Shown here piece by piece: positions 44,762-52,909 of a DNA stretch of 55,170 nucleotides. The number at the start of each line of letters is the position of its first letter. Positions within the stretch are counted from its first letter, which is position 1. This stretch comes from an uncultured Phocaeicola sp. (GTDB taxonomy: Bacteria > Bacteroidota > Bacteroidia > Bacteroidales > Bacteroidaceae): positions 1 to 55,170 of the forward strand of contig CALUGI010000023.1 in assembly GCA_944320135.1 (NCBI GenBank). Reading direction: 5' to 3'. A model generated the notes under the pieces. The model saw nothing but the letters and a program-made list of their open reading frames with translations, was not told the origin of the DNA and did no database searches. Made by a program: the position numbers and the translations under genes.

Positions 44762-45358
44762 TCAGCTGCGTGTACGTTCAAAATTTTCAATCTTGTCCTT
44801 GTTTTCTACCAAAAAGTCAATGTCGTCAAGTCCGTTCATCAGACAATGCTTCTTGTACGCATTGATTTCAAATGTTTCCGATTTTCCGGTAGCTTTGTTC
44901 GTAATGGTCTGCGCAGGAAGATTCACTACCACCTCCGTTTTCGGGTCTGCATAGATAGAATCAAAAAGCTCTTTGAGGAATCCCTCGCTCACAACCACCG
45001 GAAGCACGAAATTGTTCAGTTCGTTATTCTTGTGAATATCGGCGAAGAAACTGGAAACGACCACGCGAAAGCCGTATCCGGCAATCGCCCATGCCGCATG
45101 TTCGCGGCTGGAACCGCTTCCGAAGTTCTTTCCTGCAACCAGTATCTGGCCGCCGTATGTAGGGTCGTTCAACACAAAATCCTTGTTCAGCGAACCGTCG
45201 GGATTGTATCTCCAGTCACGGAAAAGATTGTCGCCGAAGAATTTTTCTTCACGGGTTGTCGCTTTCAAGAAGCGCGCCGGAATAATCTGGTCTGTGTCCA
45301 CATTTTCCAAAGGCAATGGAACGCATGTGCTGGCAATTATATCAAATTTCTGTTTCAT
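44762..45358 (-). CDS. leuD: 3-isopropylmalate dehydratase, small subunit
   Basis: LeuD is the swivelling small subunit that forms the isopropylmalate isomerase with LeuC. The 198-aa protein shows the LeuD start FDIIASTCVPLPLENVDTDQ, IPARFLKATTREEKFF, and the substrate-binding loop LVAGKNFGSGSSREHAAWAI. The frame opens six bases earlier at a TTG, but the ATG at 45358 is the natural start. It begins 12 bases after the leuC stop. Confidence 0.96.
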   Translation of the reverse strand: MKQKFDIIASTCVPLPLENVDTDQIIPARFLKATTREEKFFGDNLFRDWRYNPDGSLNKDFVLNDPTYGGQILVAGKNFGSGSSREHAAWAIAGYGFRVVVSSFFADIHKNNELNNFVLPVVVSEGFLKELFDSIYADPKTEVVVNLPAQTITNKATGKSETFEINAYKKHCLMNGLDDIDFLVENKDKIENFERTRS

Positions 45359-45370
45359 AGTCAATATCTC

Positions 45371-46765
45371 TTACATTAATGTTCTCGGATCGGTTATCAC
45401 ACCCGTCACGGCAGCGGCGGCGGCAGTCAGCGGACCGGCAAGCAAAGTGCGGGAACCCGGCCCCTGACGGCCCTCAAAGTTCCGGTTGCTTGTCGAAACG
45501 GCATATTTCCCGGCAGGAATCTTGTCATCGTTCATCGCCAGACAAGCCGAACATCCCGGCTGGCGGATTTCAAATCCGGCTTCTTCCAGAATCTTGTCAA
45601 GCCCTTCTTGACGAATCTGCGCATCCACCATCCATGACCCCGGCACCAACCAAGCCGTGATGTTGCCTGCTTTCTTCCGACCTTTGGCAATAGAAGCGAA
45701 AGCTCGGAAGTCCTCGATGCGCCCGTTCGTGCAGGCGCCAAGGAAGACATAGTCCACCTTCTTTCCAAGCAACGGCTCTCCCGGTTCGAATCCCATATAG
45801 TTCAACGACTTTTCAAAGGAAGTCTTCTCCACTTCAGACATACCTTCGACTGTTGGGATACAGTCTGTTATCGCCATACCCATCCCCGGATTTGTTCCGT
45901 ATGTAATCATCGGCTGAATATCTGCCGCGTCATAGCGCACTTCTTTGTCAAACACCGCATCGTCATCGCTTTTCAACGTTTTCCAATAAGCCAATGCCTT
46001 GTCCCATTCCTCGCCTTTCGGAGCATACTCGCGCCCCTTGATATATTCAAAGGTCACTTCATCCGGAGCAATCATACCGCCTCTGGCTCCCATCTCTATC
46101 GAAAGGTTACACAAGGTAAGGCGACCTTCCATCGTCAGGCTGCGGATTGCTTCTCCGGCATATTCCACGAAATAACCCGTGGCGCCGCTCGTCGTCATCT
46201 TCGACATCATATACAAAGCGACATCCTTGGCCGTAACGCCTTTGCCGAGCTTTCCGTCGATAGTGATGCGCATCGTCTTCGGACGCGACTGGAGGATACA
46301 CTGCGAGGCCATTACCATTTCCACCTCGCTCGTTCCGATGCCGAAAGCCACAGCCCCCATAGCCCCGTGAGTAGAGGTGTGAGAGTCACCGCACACGATG
46401 GTCATTCCCGGCAAAGTAAGCCCTCGCTCCGGTCCCACCACGTGGATAATTCCGTTCCGCTTGTCCATCATTCCGAAATGCGCCAAACCGAAATCTGCCG
46501 CATTCTTCGCCAAAGCATCCACTTGCGCCTTCGATACCGGATCCTCAATCGGCTTGTCCTGATCGTGGGTGGGCGTATTGTGGTCCGGCATACAATAGAT
46601 ACGTTCCGGACGGAAACACTTCAAGCCTCTTGCACGCATACCGGCAAAAGCCTGCGGACTGGTCACCTCGTGACAATAAAGACGGTCAATATACAACTGG
46701 ACGGGTCCGTCTTCAACCGTCTGCACTACATGTGCATCCCATATTTTATCAAATAAAGTGTTCAT
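45371..46765 (-). CDS. leuC: 3-isopropylmalate dehydratase, large subunit
   Basis: LeuC carries the [4Fe-4S] cluster of isopropylmalate isomerase. The 464-aa protein starts [16 protein letters not shown] and shows [21 protein letters not shown], the cluster Cys in [14 protein letters not shown], and two more in [18 protein letters not shown]. The upstream in-frame extension to 46804 would run into the leuA end and was not used. It lies 14 bases after leuA. Confidence 0.96.
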   Translation of the reverse strand: MNTLFDKIWDAHVVQTVEDGPVQLYIDRLYCHEVTSPQAFAGMRARGLKCFRPERIYCMPDHNTPTHDQDKPIEDPVSKAQVDALAKNAADFGLAHFGMMDKRNGIIHVVGPERGLTLPGMTIVCGDSHTSTHGAMGAVAFGIGTSEVEMVMASQCILQSRPKTMRITIDGKLGKGVTAKDVALYMMSKMTTSGATGYFVEYAGEAIRSLTMEGRLTLCNLSIEMGARGGMIAPDEVTFEYIKGREYAPKGEEWDKALAYWKTLKSDDDAVFDKEVRYDAADIQPMITYGTNPGMGMAITDCIPTVEGMSEVEKTSFEKSLNYMGFEPGEPLLGKKVDYVFLGACTNGRIEDFRAFASIAKGRKKAGNITAWLVPGSWMVDAQIRQEGLDKILEEAGFEIRQPGCSACLAMNDDKIPAGKYAVSTSNRNFEGRQGPGSRTLLAGPLTAAAAAVTGVITDPRTLM

Positions 46766-46779
46766 GAATCTAATAACGG

Positions 46780-48276
46780 TTATTTCCTGAATTTGTTGAT
46801 ACAATCAATATAAGCCTCTACCGAAGCGGCGATGATGTCGGTGTTTGCTCCGAAGCCATAATACATCTGCCCGTCATATTCCACCTGCATGTGAACCTTA
46901 CCCACATCGTCACTGCCTTTGCTGATAGCCTGGATGGTAAATTCCTTCAGTGTCATCTGACGGCGGATAATCTGCTTGACAGCTTTGATGGCCGCATCCA
47001 CAGGCCCGTTGCCGGTGGCAGCCGCCTCAAAATGTTCACCGCTGATATTCAGTCCCAAGCTGGCGACAGAGCGCACTCCCACGCCACTGGTCACTTGAAG
47101 ATATTCCAATTTGATGTGATGGTTCACATTACGGTCCGCACCGGCCAACACCAGAATATCGTCATCCGTAATGTCTTTCTTCTTGTCTGCCAGCTTCAAG
47201 AAATCCTCATACACCTTGTCCAGCTTTTCCTGGCTCATTTCCACTCCCAACACATGCAGGCGATGTTTCAACGCCGCACGTCCGCTACGTGCCGTCAACA
47301 CGATTGCGTTGTCATCGATGCCTACGTCTTTCGGATTGATGATTTCATAAGTCTGTACATTTTTCAGTACACCGTCCTGATGGATTCCTGAAGAATGAGC
47401 AAACGCATTCCGGCCCACAATCGCCTTATTAGGCTGTACCGGCATGTTCATCAGACTGGAAACCATACGGCTTGTAGGGCAAATCTTCTGAGTATTGATG
47501 TTGGTATCAATATTCAAATGCTTGTGACAGCGCAAAATCATGGCCACTTCTTCAAGCGATGTGTTTCCGGCGCGCTCGCCGATGCCGTTGATTGTCACTT
47601 CCACCTGACGCGCCCCGTTCAGCACACCGCTGACGGTGTTGGCGGTGGCCATGCCCAAATCATTATGGCAATGGGTGGAGACAATGGCTTTGTCGATGCC
47701 GTCCACATGGTCAACGAGATACTTGATTTTCTCTCCATACTCGTCCGGAAGGCAATAGCCGGTCGTGTCGGGGATATTGACCACCGTAGCTCCTGCCTTG
47801 ATGACCGCCTCGACCACACGCGCCAGATACTCATTGTCCGTGCGTCCCGCATCCTCTGCATAAAATTCCACGTCGTCTACATAACGGCGCGCATATTTCA
47901 CAGCCGCTACGGCACGCTCGATAATTTCTTCGCGGGTGGAATTGAACTTGTATTTGATATGAGGGTCGGAAGTGCCGATTCCTGTATGAATGCGCTTGCG
48001 CTTGGCAAACTTCAAGGCTTCGGCAGCCACATCAATATCCTTCTCGACCGCACGGGTCAAAGCGCAGATAGTCGGCCATGTCACAGCCTTCGATATTTCA
48101 ATCACAGAATTGAAATCACCCGGACTCGAAACGGGGAAACCTGCTTCAATCACGTCTACTCCCAAAGCCTCCAACTGCTTTGCCACCTGAATCTTTTCGA
48201 CTGTATTCAACTGGCATCCGGGGACTTGTTCGCCGTCGCGCAATGTCGTGTCAAAAATAAACAATCTTTCACTCAT
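46780..48276 (-). CDS. leuA: 2-isopropylmalate synthase
   Basis: LeuA condenses acetyl-CoA with 2-ketoisovalerate, the committed and normally leucine-inhibited step. The 498-aa protein has [20 protein letters not shown] (residues 8-27), the metal-binding [33 protein letters not shown], and a C-terminal LeuA dimer/regulatory domain from about 375 that should bind leucine. It is the first structural gene of the leu operon, 85 bases after the leader peptide stop codon and behind an attenuator. Confidence 0.96.
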   Translation of the reverse strand: MSERLFIFDTTLRDGEQVPGCQLNTVEKIQVAKQLEALGVDVIEAGFPVSSPGDFNSVIEISKAVTWPTICALTRAVEKDIDVAAEALKFAKRKRIHTGIGTSDPHIKYKFNSTREEIIERAVAAVKYARRYVDDVEFYAEDAGRTDNEYLARVVEAVIKAGATVVNIPDTTGYCLPDEYGEKIKYLVDHVDGIDKAIVSTHCHNDLGMATANTVSGVLNGARQVEVTINGIGERAGNTSLEEVAMILRCHKHLNIDTNINTQKICPTSRMVSSLMNMPVQPNKAIVGRNAFAHSSGIHQDGVLKNVQTYEIINPKDVGIDDNAIVLTARSGRAALKHRLHVLGVEMSQEKLDKVYEDFLKLADKKKDITDDDILVLAGADRNVNHHIKLEYLQVTSGVGVRSVASLGLNISGEHFEAAATGNGPVDAAIKAVKQIIRRQMTLKEFTIQAISKGSDDVGKVHMQVEYDGQMYYGFGANTDIIAASVEAYIDCINKFRK

Positions 48277-48306
48277 AGCTTATGTTTTTATGTATCACTC
48301 AAACAA

Positions 48307-48339
48307 AAAGCCTTTCGCACAGGAAGTGAGAAAGGCTTT
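48307..48339 (-). terminator. Attenuator terminator in the leuA leader
   Basis: On the minus strand AAAGCCTTTC (48339-48330), a 13-base loop, GAAAGGCTTT (48316-48307) and a TTTTGTTT-type tail form a strong intrinsic terminator that ends 31 bases before the leuA start. The bases CTCACTTCC in its 5' side and loop (48330-48322) can instead pair with GGAAGTGGG inside the leader peptide gene (48382-48374), which would destroy the terminator. This is the classical attenuator arrangement. Confidence 0.85.
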
Positions 48340-48361
48340 ATATCGTTTTTGCTTACCGCAT

Positions 48362-48445
48362 TTACGCACACGACCCACTTCCCATTGGTTTTTCCAATAG
48401 AATAATCAGACCATTTAGCAAAATGTGGATAAACAATGTATTCAT
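48362..48445 (-). CDS. leuL: Leucine/isoleucine-rich leader peptide of the leu operon
   Basis: This 27-codon ORF starts MNTLFIHILLNGLIILLE and ends KPMGSGSCA. It has six Leu and four Ile codons within residues 4-17, including ILL and IILL runs, far above chance for a random 27-codon frame. A GGGAC-type purine stretch lies just before the ATG. Its stop codon lies 22 bases before the terminator stem. Ribosome stalling at the Leu/Ile runs would free GGAAGTGGG (codons 22-24) to pair with the terminator; completion of the peptide would cover it. The gene is too short for routine annotation; the call is from sequence logic plus operon context. Confidence 0.82.
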   Translation of the reverse strand: MNTLFIHILLNGLIILLEKPMGSGSCA

Positions 48446-48470
48446 GTCCCTGTTTTTTATATTCCGGATG

Positions 48471-48478
48471 CAAAGGTA
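48471..48478 (-). promoter_or_regulatory. -7 element (TACCTTTG) for the leu operon leader
   Basis: Minus-strand TACCTTTG lies 25 bases before the leader peptide start. TTTG at 48500-48497, 18 bases upstream, may be the -33 element. Transcription would start near 48464. Confidence 0.65.
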
Positions 48479-48607
48479 TAGCTTTTTTTGAAACGACAAA
48501 ACAAAACCGTTATTTTTTCGTTTGTAAAAATAATGATTTGTCACAAATGAAGGCTGCATACGGTTCCTTCTATTCGCATTCAACCTCAACCGCTAACAGA
48601 ATGCTAT

Positions 48608-50221
48608 TCAGACCAACGGGCAAAGTTCTTCCACCTGCTTCTCGAAATCGTCCCTCACTATCGCTTTGTTCTTGACCGCACTCCGGTAATTGTAAATGGT
48701 TTGCGGCGAATAAAACAATAAAGTAGCTATTTTCGAACTGTCTTTGATGCCGATGCGTATCAAGGCGAATATCCGAAGCTCCGTATTCAGAATCTCCCCT
48801 TTCTTGGGAACAATCCGTTCATCTTCCCGCAAAAGAGAGTTGAATTCTTCAACAAACTTGGGATAAACAGCCAGAAAAGCCGTATCGAAATTGACAAAAA
48901 ACTCTTTCGCATCCAAGTCTGACATTTTGGAAGAATTGGCCATCTTCAGCAAATCATCCATCTGTTTGGCTTTGACTTTGCGCTTCACCAGTCCCTGATA
49001 TTTGTTCAACTTCTCGATATAAGCGGCACAAAGTTCGAGGAAAAGGCTCACGTACCCTTCACGAATACGATTGGTGTCCACCAGCTCGCGGTTCAGCCGC
49101 TGCAACCGCCCGTTCACTGCAACCAGTTCGCTCTTTTTGGCGCGCAACAGACGCATCTGCTTACAAATATAGAGCAACGAAAGCAGCAGCCCGACAGAAA
49201 GGATGCCGATAAAGGAAGCGGTCAGCGCCAAGCGACGGCTCTTTTCCTTATTCTGCTGCTGATAGGCCACGACAATAGGAGGAAACTTCTTGGCTATCTC
49301 AAGCAGACGCAGCCGGTTGTTATAGAAGATAGCGTCTTCCATCGAATAGTTCAGATAGCGGTTTGCCTGATCCACATCCTCCACACGGGTCTTGTAGATG
49401 TGCAGTGCCAGCTCCTGCATGGAAAGATTCTCTTTCAAAGGGCACATCTGGTCGGAAATGGCGGAAAGAATCAAGTATTTCTCATACTCATCATACTCGC
49501 CTTTATATGCATAGTTCATGGCAAGCCCGCAGGTGACGCAGGCATAAAGGCGCGTATCTATCGGGGTTCCCTCCAATGCCTTGAGATAATACTCCTCTAT
49601 TCTGTTCCAATTGCCCGAATACCTCATGTTTTCAGCCTTACGATAATAATATTCTTGCGTATCCGGCTCCAGCACGCCCAACAAAGAATCTCCATACAGA
49701 ATGTATTTCTCCCGATAACGGGGAGCGTACACGTTGTCGTTCGAATATTCAGCCCACACATTGTATGCCCACTGGCAAGCCTGATAATACTCCTTGTCCA
49801 GTCTCAGGTCAAAGACGGAACGGTCGACTTGGGAAAGGGCGGCCACGGCTTCGCTGAAGTATCCGGCAGTGGAAAGCAGGTAACCGCGATATATCGTGAA
49901 CAGATTCCTGTAGTAGGCGTTGTGGCGTTCCAACGCCAGTTCTTCGGCCTTGTCTACATACACCATCGCCGAATCAAACTTATACACATAATATTCTTGG
50001 TAGATGGCATCGTAAATGCGAAACGTTTCTTCCGTCGAGCGGGCAACCGGCAACAGCCTTTTCAAGCTGTCTATCTTGTGTTCTTTCCGGCTCATGTACT
50101 CGCTGCGATGTTTCAGGGCGTATTCCAGACGATGATACAGAGAGTCCAACGCAGCGGCCTCCGCAGAAAGACAGACCGCACTCAACACACACGCAAGAAC
50201 CGTTTTTCTCATTTTTCTCAT
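48608..50221 (-). CDS. DUF6377-type membrane regulator with TPR-like sensor and C-terminal LuxR-like HTH
   Basis: The 537-aa protein has a signal-like N-terminus (MRKTVLACVLSAVCLSAEA), about 300 residues of helical TPR-like repeats on the periplasmic side, and one membrane helix near 330-350 (ALTASFIGILSVGLLLSLLYI). A coiled coil follows (about 355-390), then a cytoplasmic tail that ends in an HTH resembling LuxR/GerE (LNTELRIFALIRIGIKDSSKI, then LLFYSPQTIYNYRSAVKNK). This SusR-like layout suits a one-component envelope sensor. It is divergent from the TonB receptor/GH36 pair, its likely targets. ATG 50212 is an alternative start. Confidence 0.85.
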   Translation of the reverse strand: MRKMRKTVLACVLSAVCLSAEAAALDSLYHRLEYALKHRSEYMSRKEHKIDSLKRLLPVARSTEETFRIYDAIYQEYYVYKFDSAMVYVDKAEELALERHNAYYRNLFTIYRGYLLSTAGYFSEAVAALSQVDRSVFDLRLDKEYYQACQWAYNVWAEYSNDNVYAPRYREKYILYGDSLLGVLEPDTQEYYYRKAENMRYSGNWNRIEEYYLKALEGTPIDTRLYACVTCGLAMNYAYKGEYDEYEKYLILSAISDQMCPLKENLSMQELALHIYKTRVEDVDQANRYLNYSMEDAIFYNNRLRLLEIAKKFPPIVVAYQQQNKEKSRRLALTASFIGILSVGLLLSLLYICKQMRLLRAKKSELVAVNGRLQRLNRELVDTNRIREGYVSLFLELCAAYIEKLNKYQGLVKRKVKAKQMDDLLKMANSSKMSDLDAKEFFVNFDTAFLAVYPKFVEEFNSLLREDERIVPKKGEILNTELRIFALIRIGIKDSSKIATLLFYSPQTIYNYRSAVKNKAIVRDDFEKQVEELCPLV

Positions 50222-50237
50222 CCGTTAGGGGTTTACG

Positions 50238-50245
50238 CAAATGTA
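50238..50245 (-). promoter_or_regulatory. -7 element (TACATTTG) for the DUF6377 regulator
   Basis: Minus-strand TACATTTG lies 16 bases before the start codon at 50221, a very short leader. Confidence 0.45.
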
Positions 50246-50393
50246 TGAAAAGAAATCCATATAAGAAAGAATCTACTTTATTCTTTAAGGAAATAAGATA
50301 TAAACATTTACTGTATAGATAATTATATGCAAATCATCCTAACTTCGGCCTACTTGAATCCTACCGGATGAGCCGACCGGACAAGATGAAGCC

Positions 50394-50401
50394 TACTTTT
50401 G
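50394..50401 (+). promoter_or_regulatory. -7 element (TACTTTTG) for the TonB receptor gene
   Basis: TACTTTTG fits TAnnTTTG, 74 bases before the receptor start. There is no clear -33 element, as expected if an activator such as the divergent regulator is needed. The 254-base divergent region would hold its operator; no clean inverted repeat was found. Confidence 0.4.
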
Positions 50402-50475
50402 CGATATCCAATAACCGACGGGAAGAACCGGAGGTTTGCGCACGAAACCATAAACTTTAAACAGCTTTACTTTTT

Positions 50476-52776
50476 ATGAAACCTAAATTCTTTTACCTGA
50501 TGATGTCCGCACTCATCCCGGCCATGCCGGAAGCGGCGAATGCGGAATCAATGAAACACATGTATGCGTCGCCGCAAGACTCGCTGAAGACCGAATCGCC
50601 CAAGAAACCGGAAGGAAGTGAACGAAACGTGATGCTGAACGCTTCGGACGCCAACAAGCCCCGCGAAATCCAAATCGGACTTCCCAGCGAAGACGTCAAC
50701 GTGTACGAAAACGGGCTTCCGGCCGTATATTCTTCAGCCGTCCATAAACTGGCCGCACATTGGAGAAGCGACGCGAGCTTGGGAGAAGTGGGACTGCTCA
50801 CCCCGTCCGAATCTGCCATCATGACCGGCAACATCGCCTATTCCGTCAACTCGTTCAGCAAACTCGGACAGAAAGAGTTCAAAGGGATGCTGAACTATCG
50901 GGCAAACCACTTCGGAATGCAGCAGTTCGACCTGAACGTATCGGGAGGAATCGGCAACAAATGGCTCTATACGGCCAGCGCATACCAGAACTTCGATCCG
51001 GGGAGCTTCGACTTGAAAATCGACGAATATTCAGACAGGACGCAAATCTATCACGCAGGGCTGACCCGGCTGTTCGACAACAACCGGGGAAAGATTTCCG
51101 TCATCTACAAATATGCCAACAGCCGCAATCCGGGCAACTTCTTCAACCAGGCGCCTTTCATCTACGTGGGCGACGGCTCGGTGAAGGAGCTTCCGGGGTT
51201 CTCGTTGGGAACGGCTTCTTACGGGCCTAAGAACGGCGACATCGAATACATGGACGTAATGAACGGGCAGATGACGAAGGCGAACCTCCGCGACCTTACC
51301 CACAACCGCTCGCACGAAGTCGCATTGCTCACGGACTATACCTTCGGAAACGGCATGAAATGGACGCTGAACATGAAGTACATGAACGCTCCGGAAGCGA
51401 ATTTCGTGGATTTCGGAGGAAGCACGATTTCTGAAATCACGGCAGCCGACGGATACATTGACGGAGACGGAAATCCGTTTGAAGGATTAGTGGAAGGAAG
51501 ACGCACATGGCTGCACTTCGGAAAGGTGCAGAACTTCCTGGTCACTTCCGAACTCCAGAAGCGATTCGGCAACCACGGACTCCGCTTGGGGCTGAACGAA
51601 TGGTATTACCATCTTGACTACCATTCGTCTTCCCTGCAATGGGTGGGCTCGGTGCAGGAATATCCGGAAATCCTGACAGGGCCGGACGGAGAGAAATTCC
51701 GGGGATTCAACGAACTGAGCCCGGAGTACACCAAAGGATACGAAAACAAGCTGGCTCTCTACCTGACAGACAACTGGCAGATTACGCCGAAACTGAACTT
51801 GTACTACGGAGGACGTCTGGAATACTACCGCATGTCGGCCGACCAAATCCCATACGCCCGCTATGCCGGATTCCACATCGGAGACGTACACACCTACGCC
51901 AATGCCGACGGCTCGGCCTGCACGGAGTCCATCGCCCCGCACAAAGTGGTAAAAGACAAGCTGAACTACGCGGCCACCGCACGCATCACCTACAACCTGA
52001 CAAAAGAGTTCGGACTGACTGCTGACGGAACCGTCGCCACCCGCTTCCCGCGCATCAACGAATATGCCGGCACGGGGCCTACGGAGGCGCAGTACAACCG
52101 CGTGACTATCCCGCTCGTGCGCGGAGGGCTTTTCTACAAGAACGATTGGATTGACCTCACTTCAATGGTCACATACATCGCGAAATCAAACAACATTGAC
52201 CAGCAGAACATCACCAAGCCGGGAACGACCGAATCGAAAACCACCCTGCTGATTTACGACATCCAGACGTTAGGATGGACTACCTCCGCCGAAGTAGACC
52301 CCTTCAAAGGATTCCACCTGCACGCGCTGTTCACCTACCAGAAACCGGTGTACAACAACTATCAGGCCACCGTCACCTTCAACGACGGCTCTACACAGAC
52401 GCTGGACGCAAACGGAAACATCGTAAAAGAAATTCCCCAAATACTGGTGGAACTTGACCCAAGCTACAACATTACCAAAGACTTGCGGGTATGGCTGAGT
52501 TTTCGTTACTTCGGGAAAACATACGCGAACCTGACCGACGCGCTTTACTTCAACGGGCGATGGGAGACCTTCGGAGGCGTGAACTGGAACGTGAACAAGC
52601 ATCTTTCGCTCGGAGTGAGCGTAATCAACTTCCTCAACCAGAAAGGCGCCAGCGGAACCATCAGCGGTTCGGAACTGATTTCGAAGGAAGAGGCTGCCCG
52701 CTTCAACAACATGTATATGAGCGGCACCTACCTCCGCCCCTTCACCGTAGAATTCAGCGCAAGCATCAAGTTCTGA
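50476..52776 (+). CDS. TonB-dependent receptor without a SusD partner
   Basis: The 766-aa protein has a signal peptide (about 1-23, ending ANA). It has an N-terminal region with a degenerate plug domain (IQIGLPSEDVNVYENGLPAVY, then GNIAYSVNSFSKLG) and a beta-barrel of alternating amphipathic strands that ends in an aromatic outer-membrane signature (TYLRPFTVEFSASIKF). No carboxypeptidase-D-like or STN domain precedes the plug, so it is not a standard SusC and has no SusD next to it. It is followed by the GH36 gene, which suggests uptake of galactosides. The ligand is inferred only from that neighbour. Confidence 0.88.
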   Translation: MKPKFFYLMMSALIPAMPEAANAESMKHMYASPQDSLKTESPKKPEGSERNVMLNASDANKPREIQIGLPSEDVNVYENGLPAVYSSAVHKLAAHWRSDASLGEVGLLTPSESAIMTGNIAYSVNSFSKLGQKEFKGMLNYRANHFGMQQFDLNVSGGIGNKWLYTASAYQNFDPGSFDLKIDEYSDRTQIYHAGLTRLFDNNRGKISVIYKYANSRNPGNFFNQAPFIYVGDGSVKELPGFSLGTASYGPKNGDIEYMDVMNGQMTKANLRDLTHNRSHEVALLTDYTFGNGMKWTLNMKYMNAPEANFVDFGGSTISEITAADGYIDGDGNPFEGLVEGRRTWLHFGKVQNFLVTSELQKRFGNHGLRLGLNEWYYHLDYHSSSLQWVGSVQEYPEILTGPDGEKFRGFNELSPEYTKGYENKLALYLTDNWQITPKLNLYYGGRLEYYRMSADQIPYARYAGFHIGDVHTYANADGSACTESIAPHKVVKDKLNYAATARITYNLTKEFGLTADGTVATRFPRINEYAGTGPTEAQYNRVTIPLVRGGLFYKNDWIDLTSMVTYIAKSNNIDQQNITKPGTTESKTTLLIYDIQTLGWTTSAEVDPFKGFHLHALFTYQKPVYNNYQATVTFNDGSTQTLDANGNIVKEIPQILVELDPSYNITKDLRVWLSFRYFGKTYANLTDALYFNGRWETFGGVNWNVNKHLSLGVSVINFLNQKGASGTISGSELISKEEAARFNNMYMSGTYLRPFTVEFSASIKF

Positions 52777-52795
52777 AAAACGCCCTTGGCAGCAA

Positions 52796-52833
52796 AAACG
52801 TCCCGGCGTTCCGGCCGGCTCTCCGGGACGTTT
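52796..52833 (+). terminator. Intrinsic terminator-type hairpin after the TonB receptor
   Basis: AAACGTCCCGG (52796-52806) pairs with CCGGGACGTTT (52823-52833) around a 16-base loop containing TTCCGGCCG, the same nine bases found in the loop of the hairpin at 79-121. A second small hairpin, AAAAATGC-CGCC-GCATTTTT (52837-52856), follows immediately and shares 19 bases with 80-98. Confidence 0.7.
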
Positions 52834-52909
52834 CAAAAAAATGCCGCCGCATTTTTCAGACCGCCGGACAAACAGGAAAAAACGCATAAACCCTATAAAC
52901 AAAAAAGCC

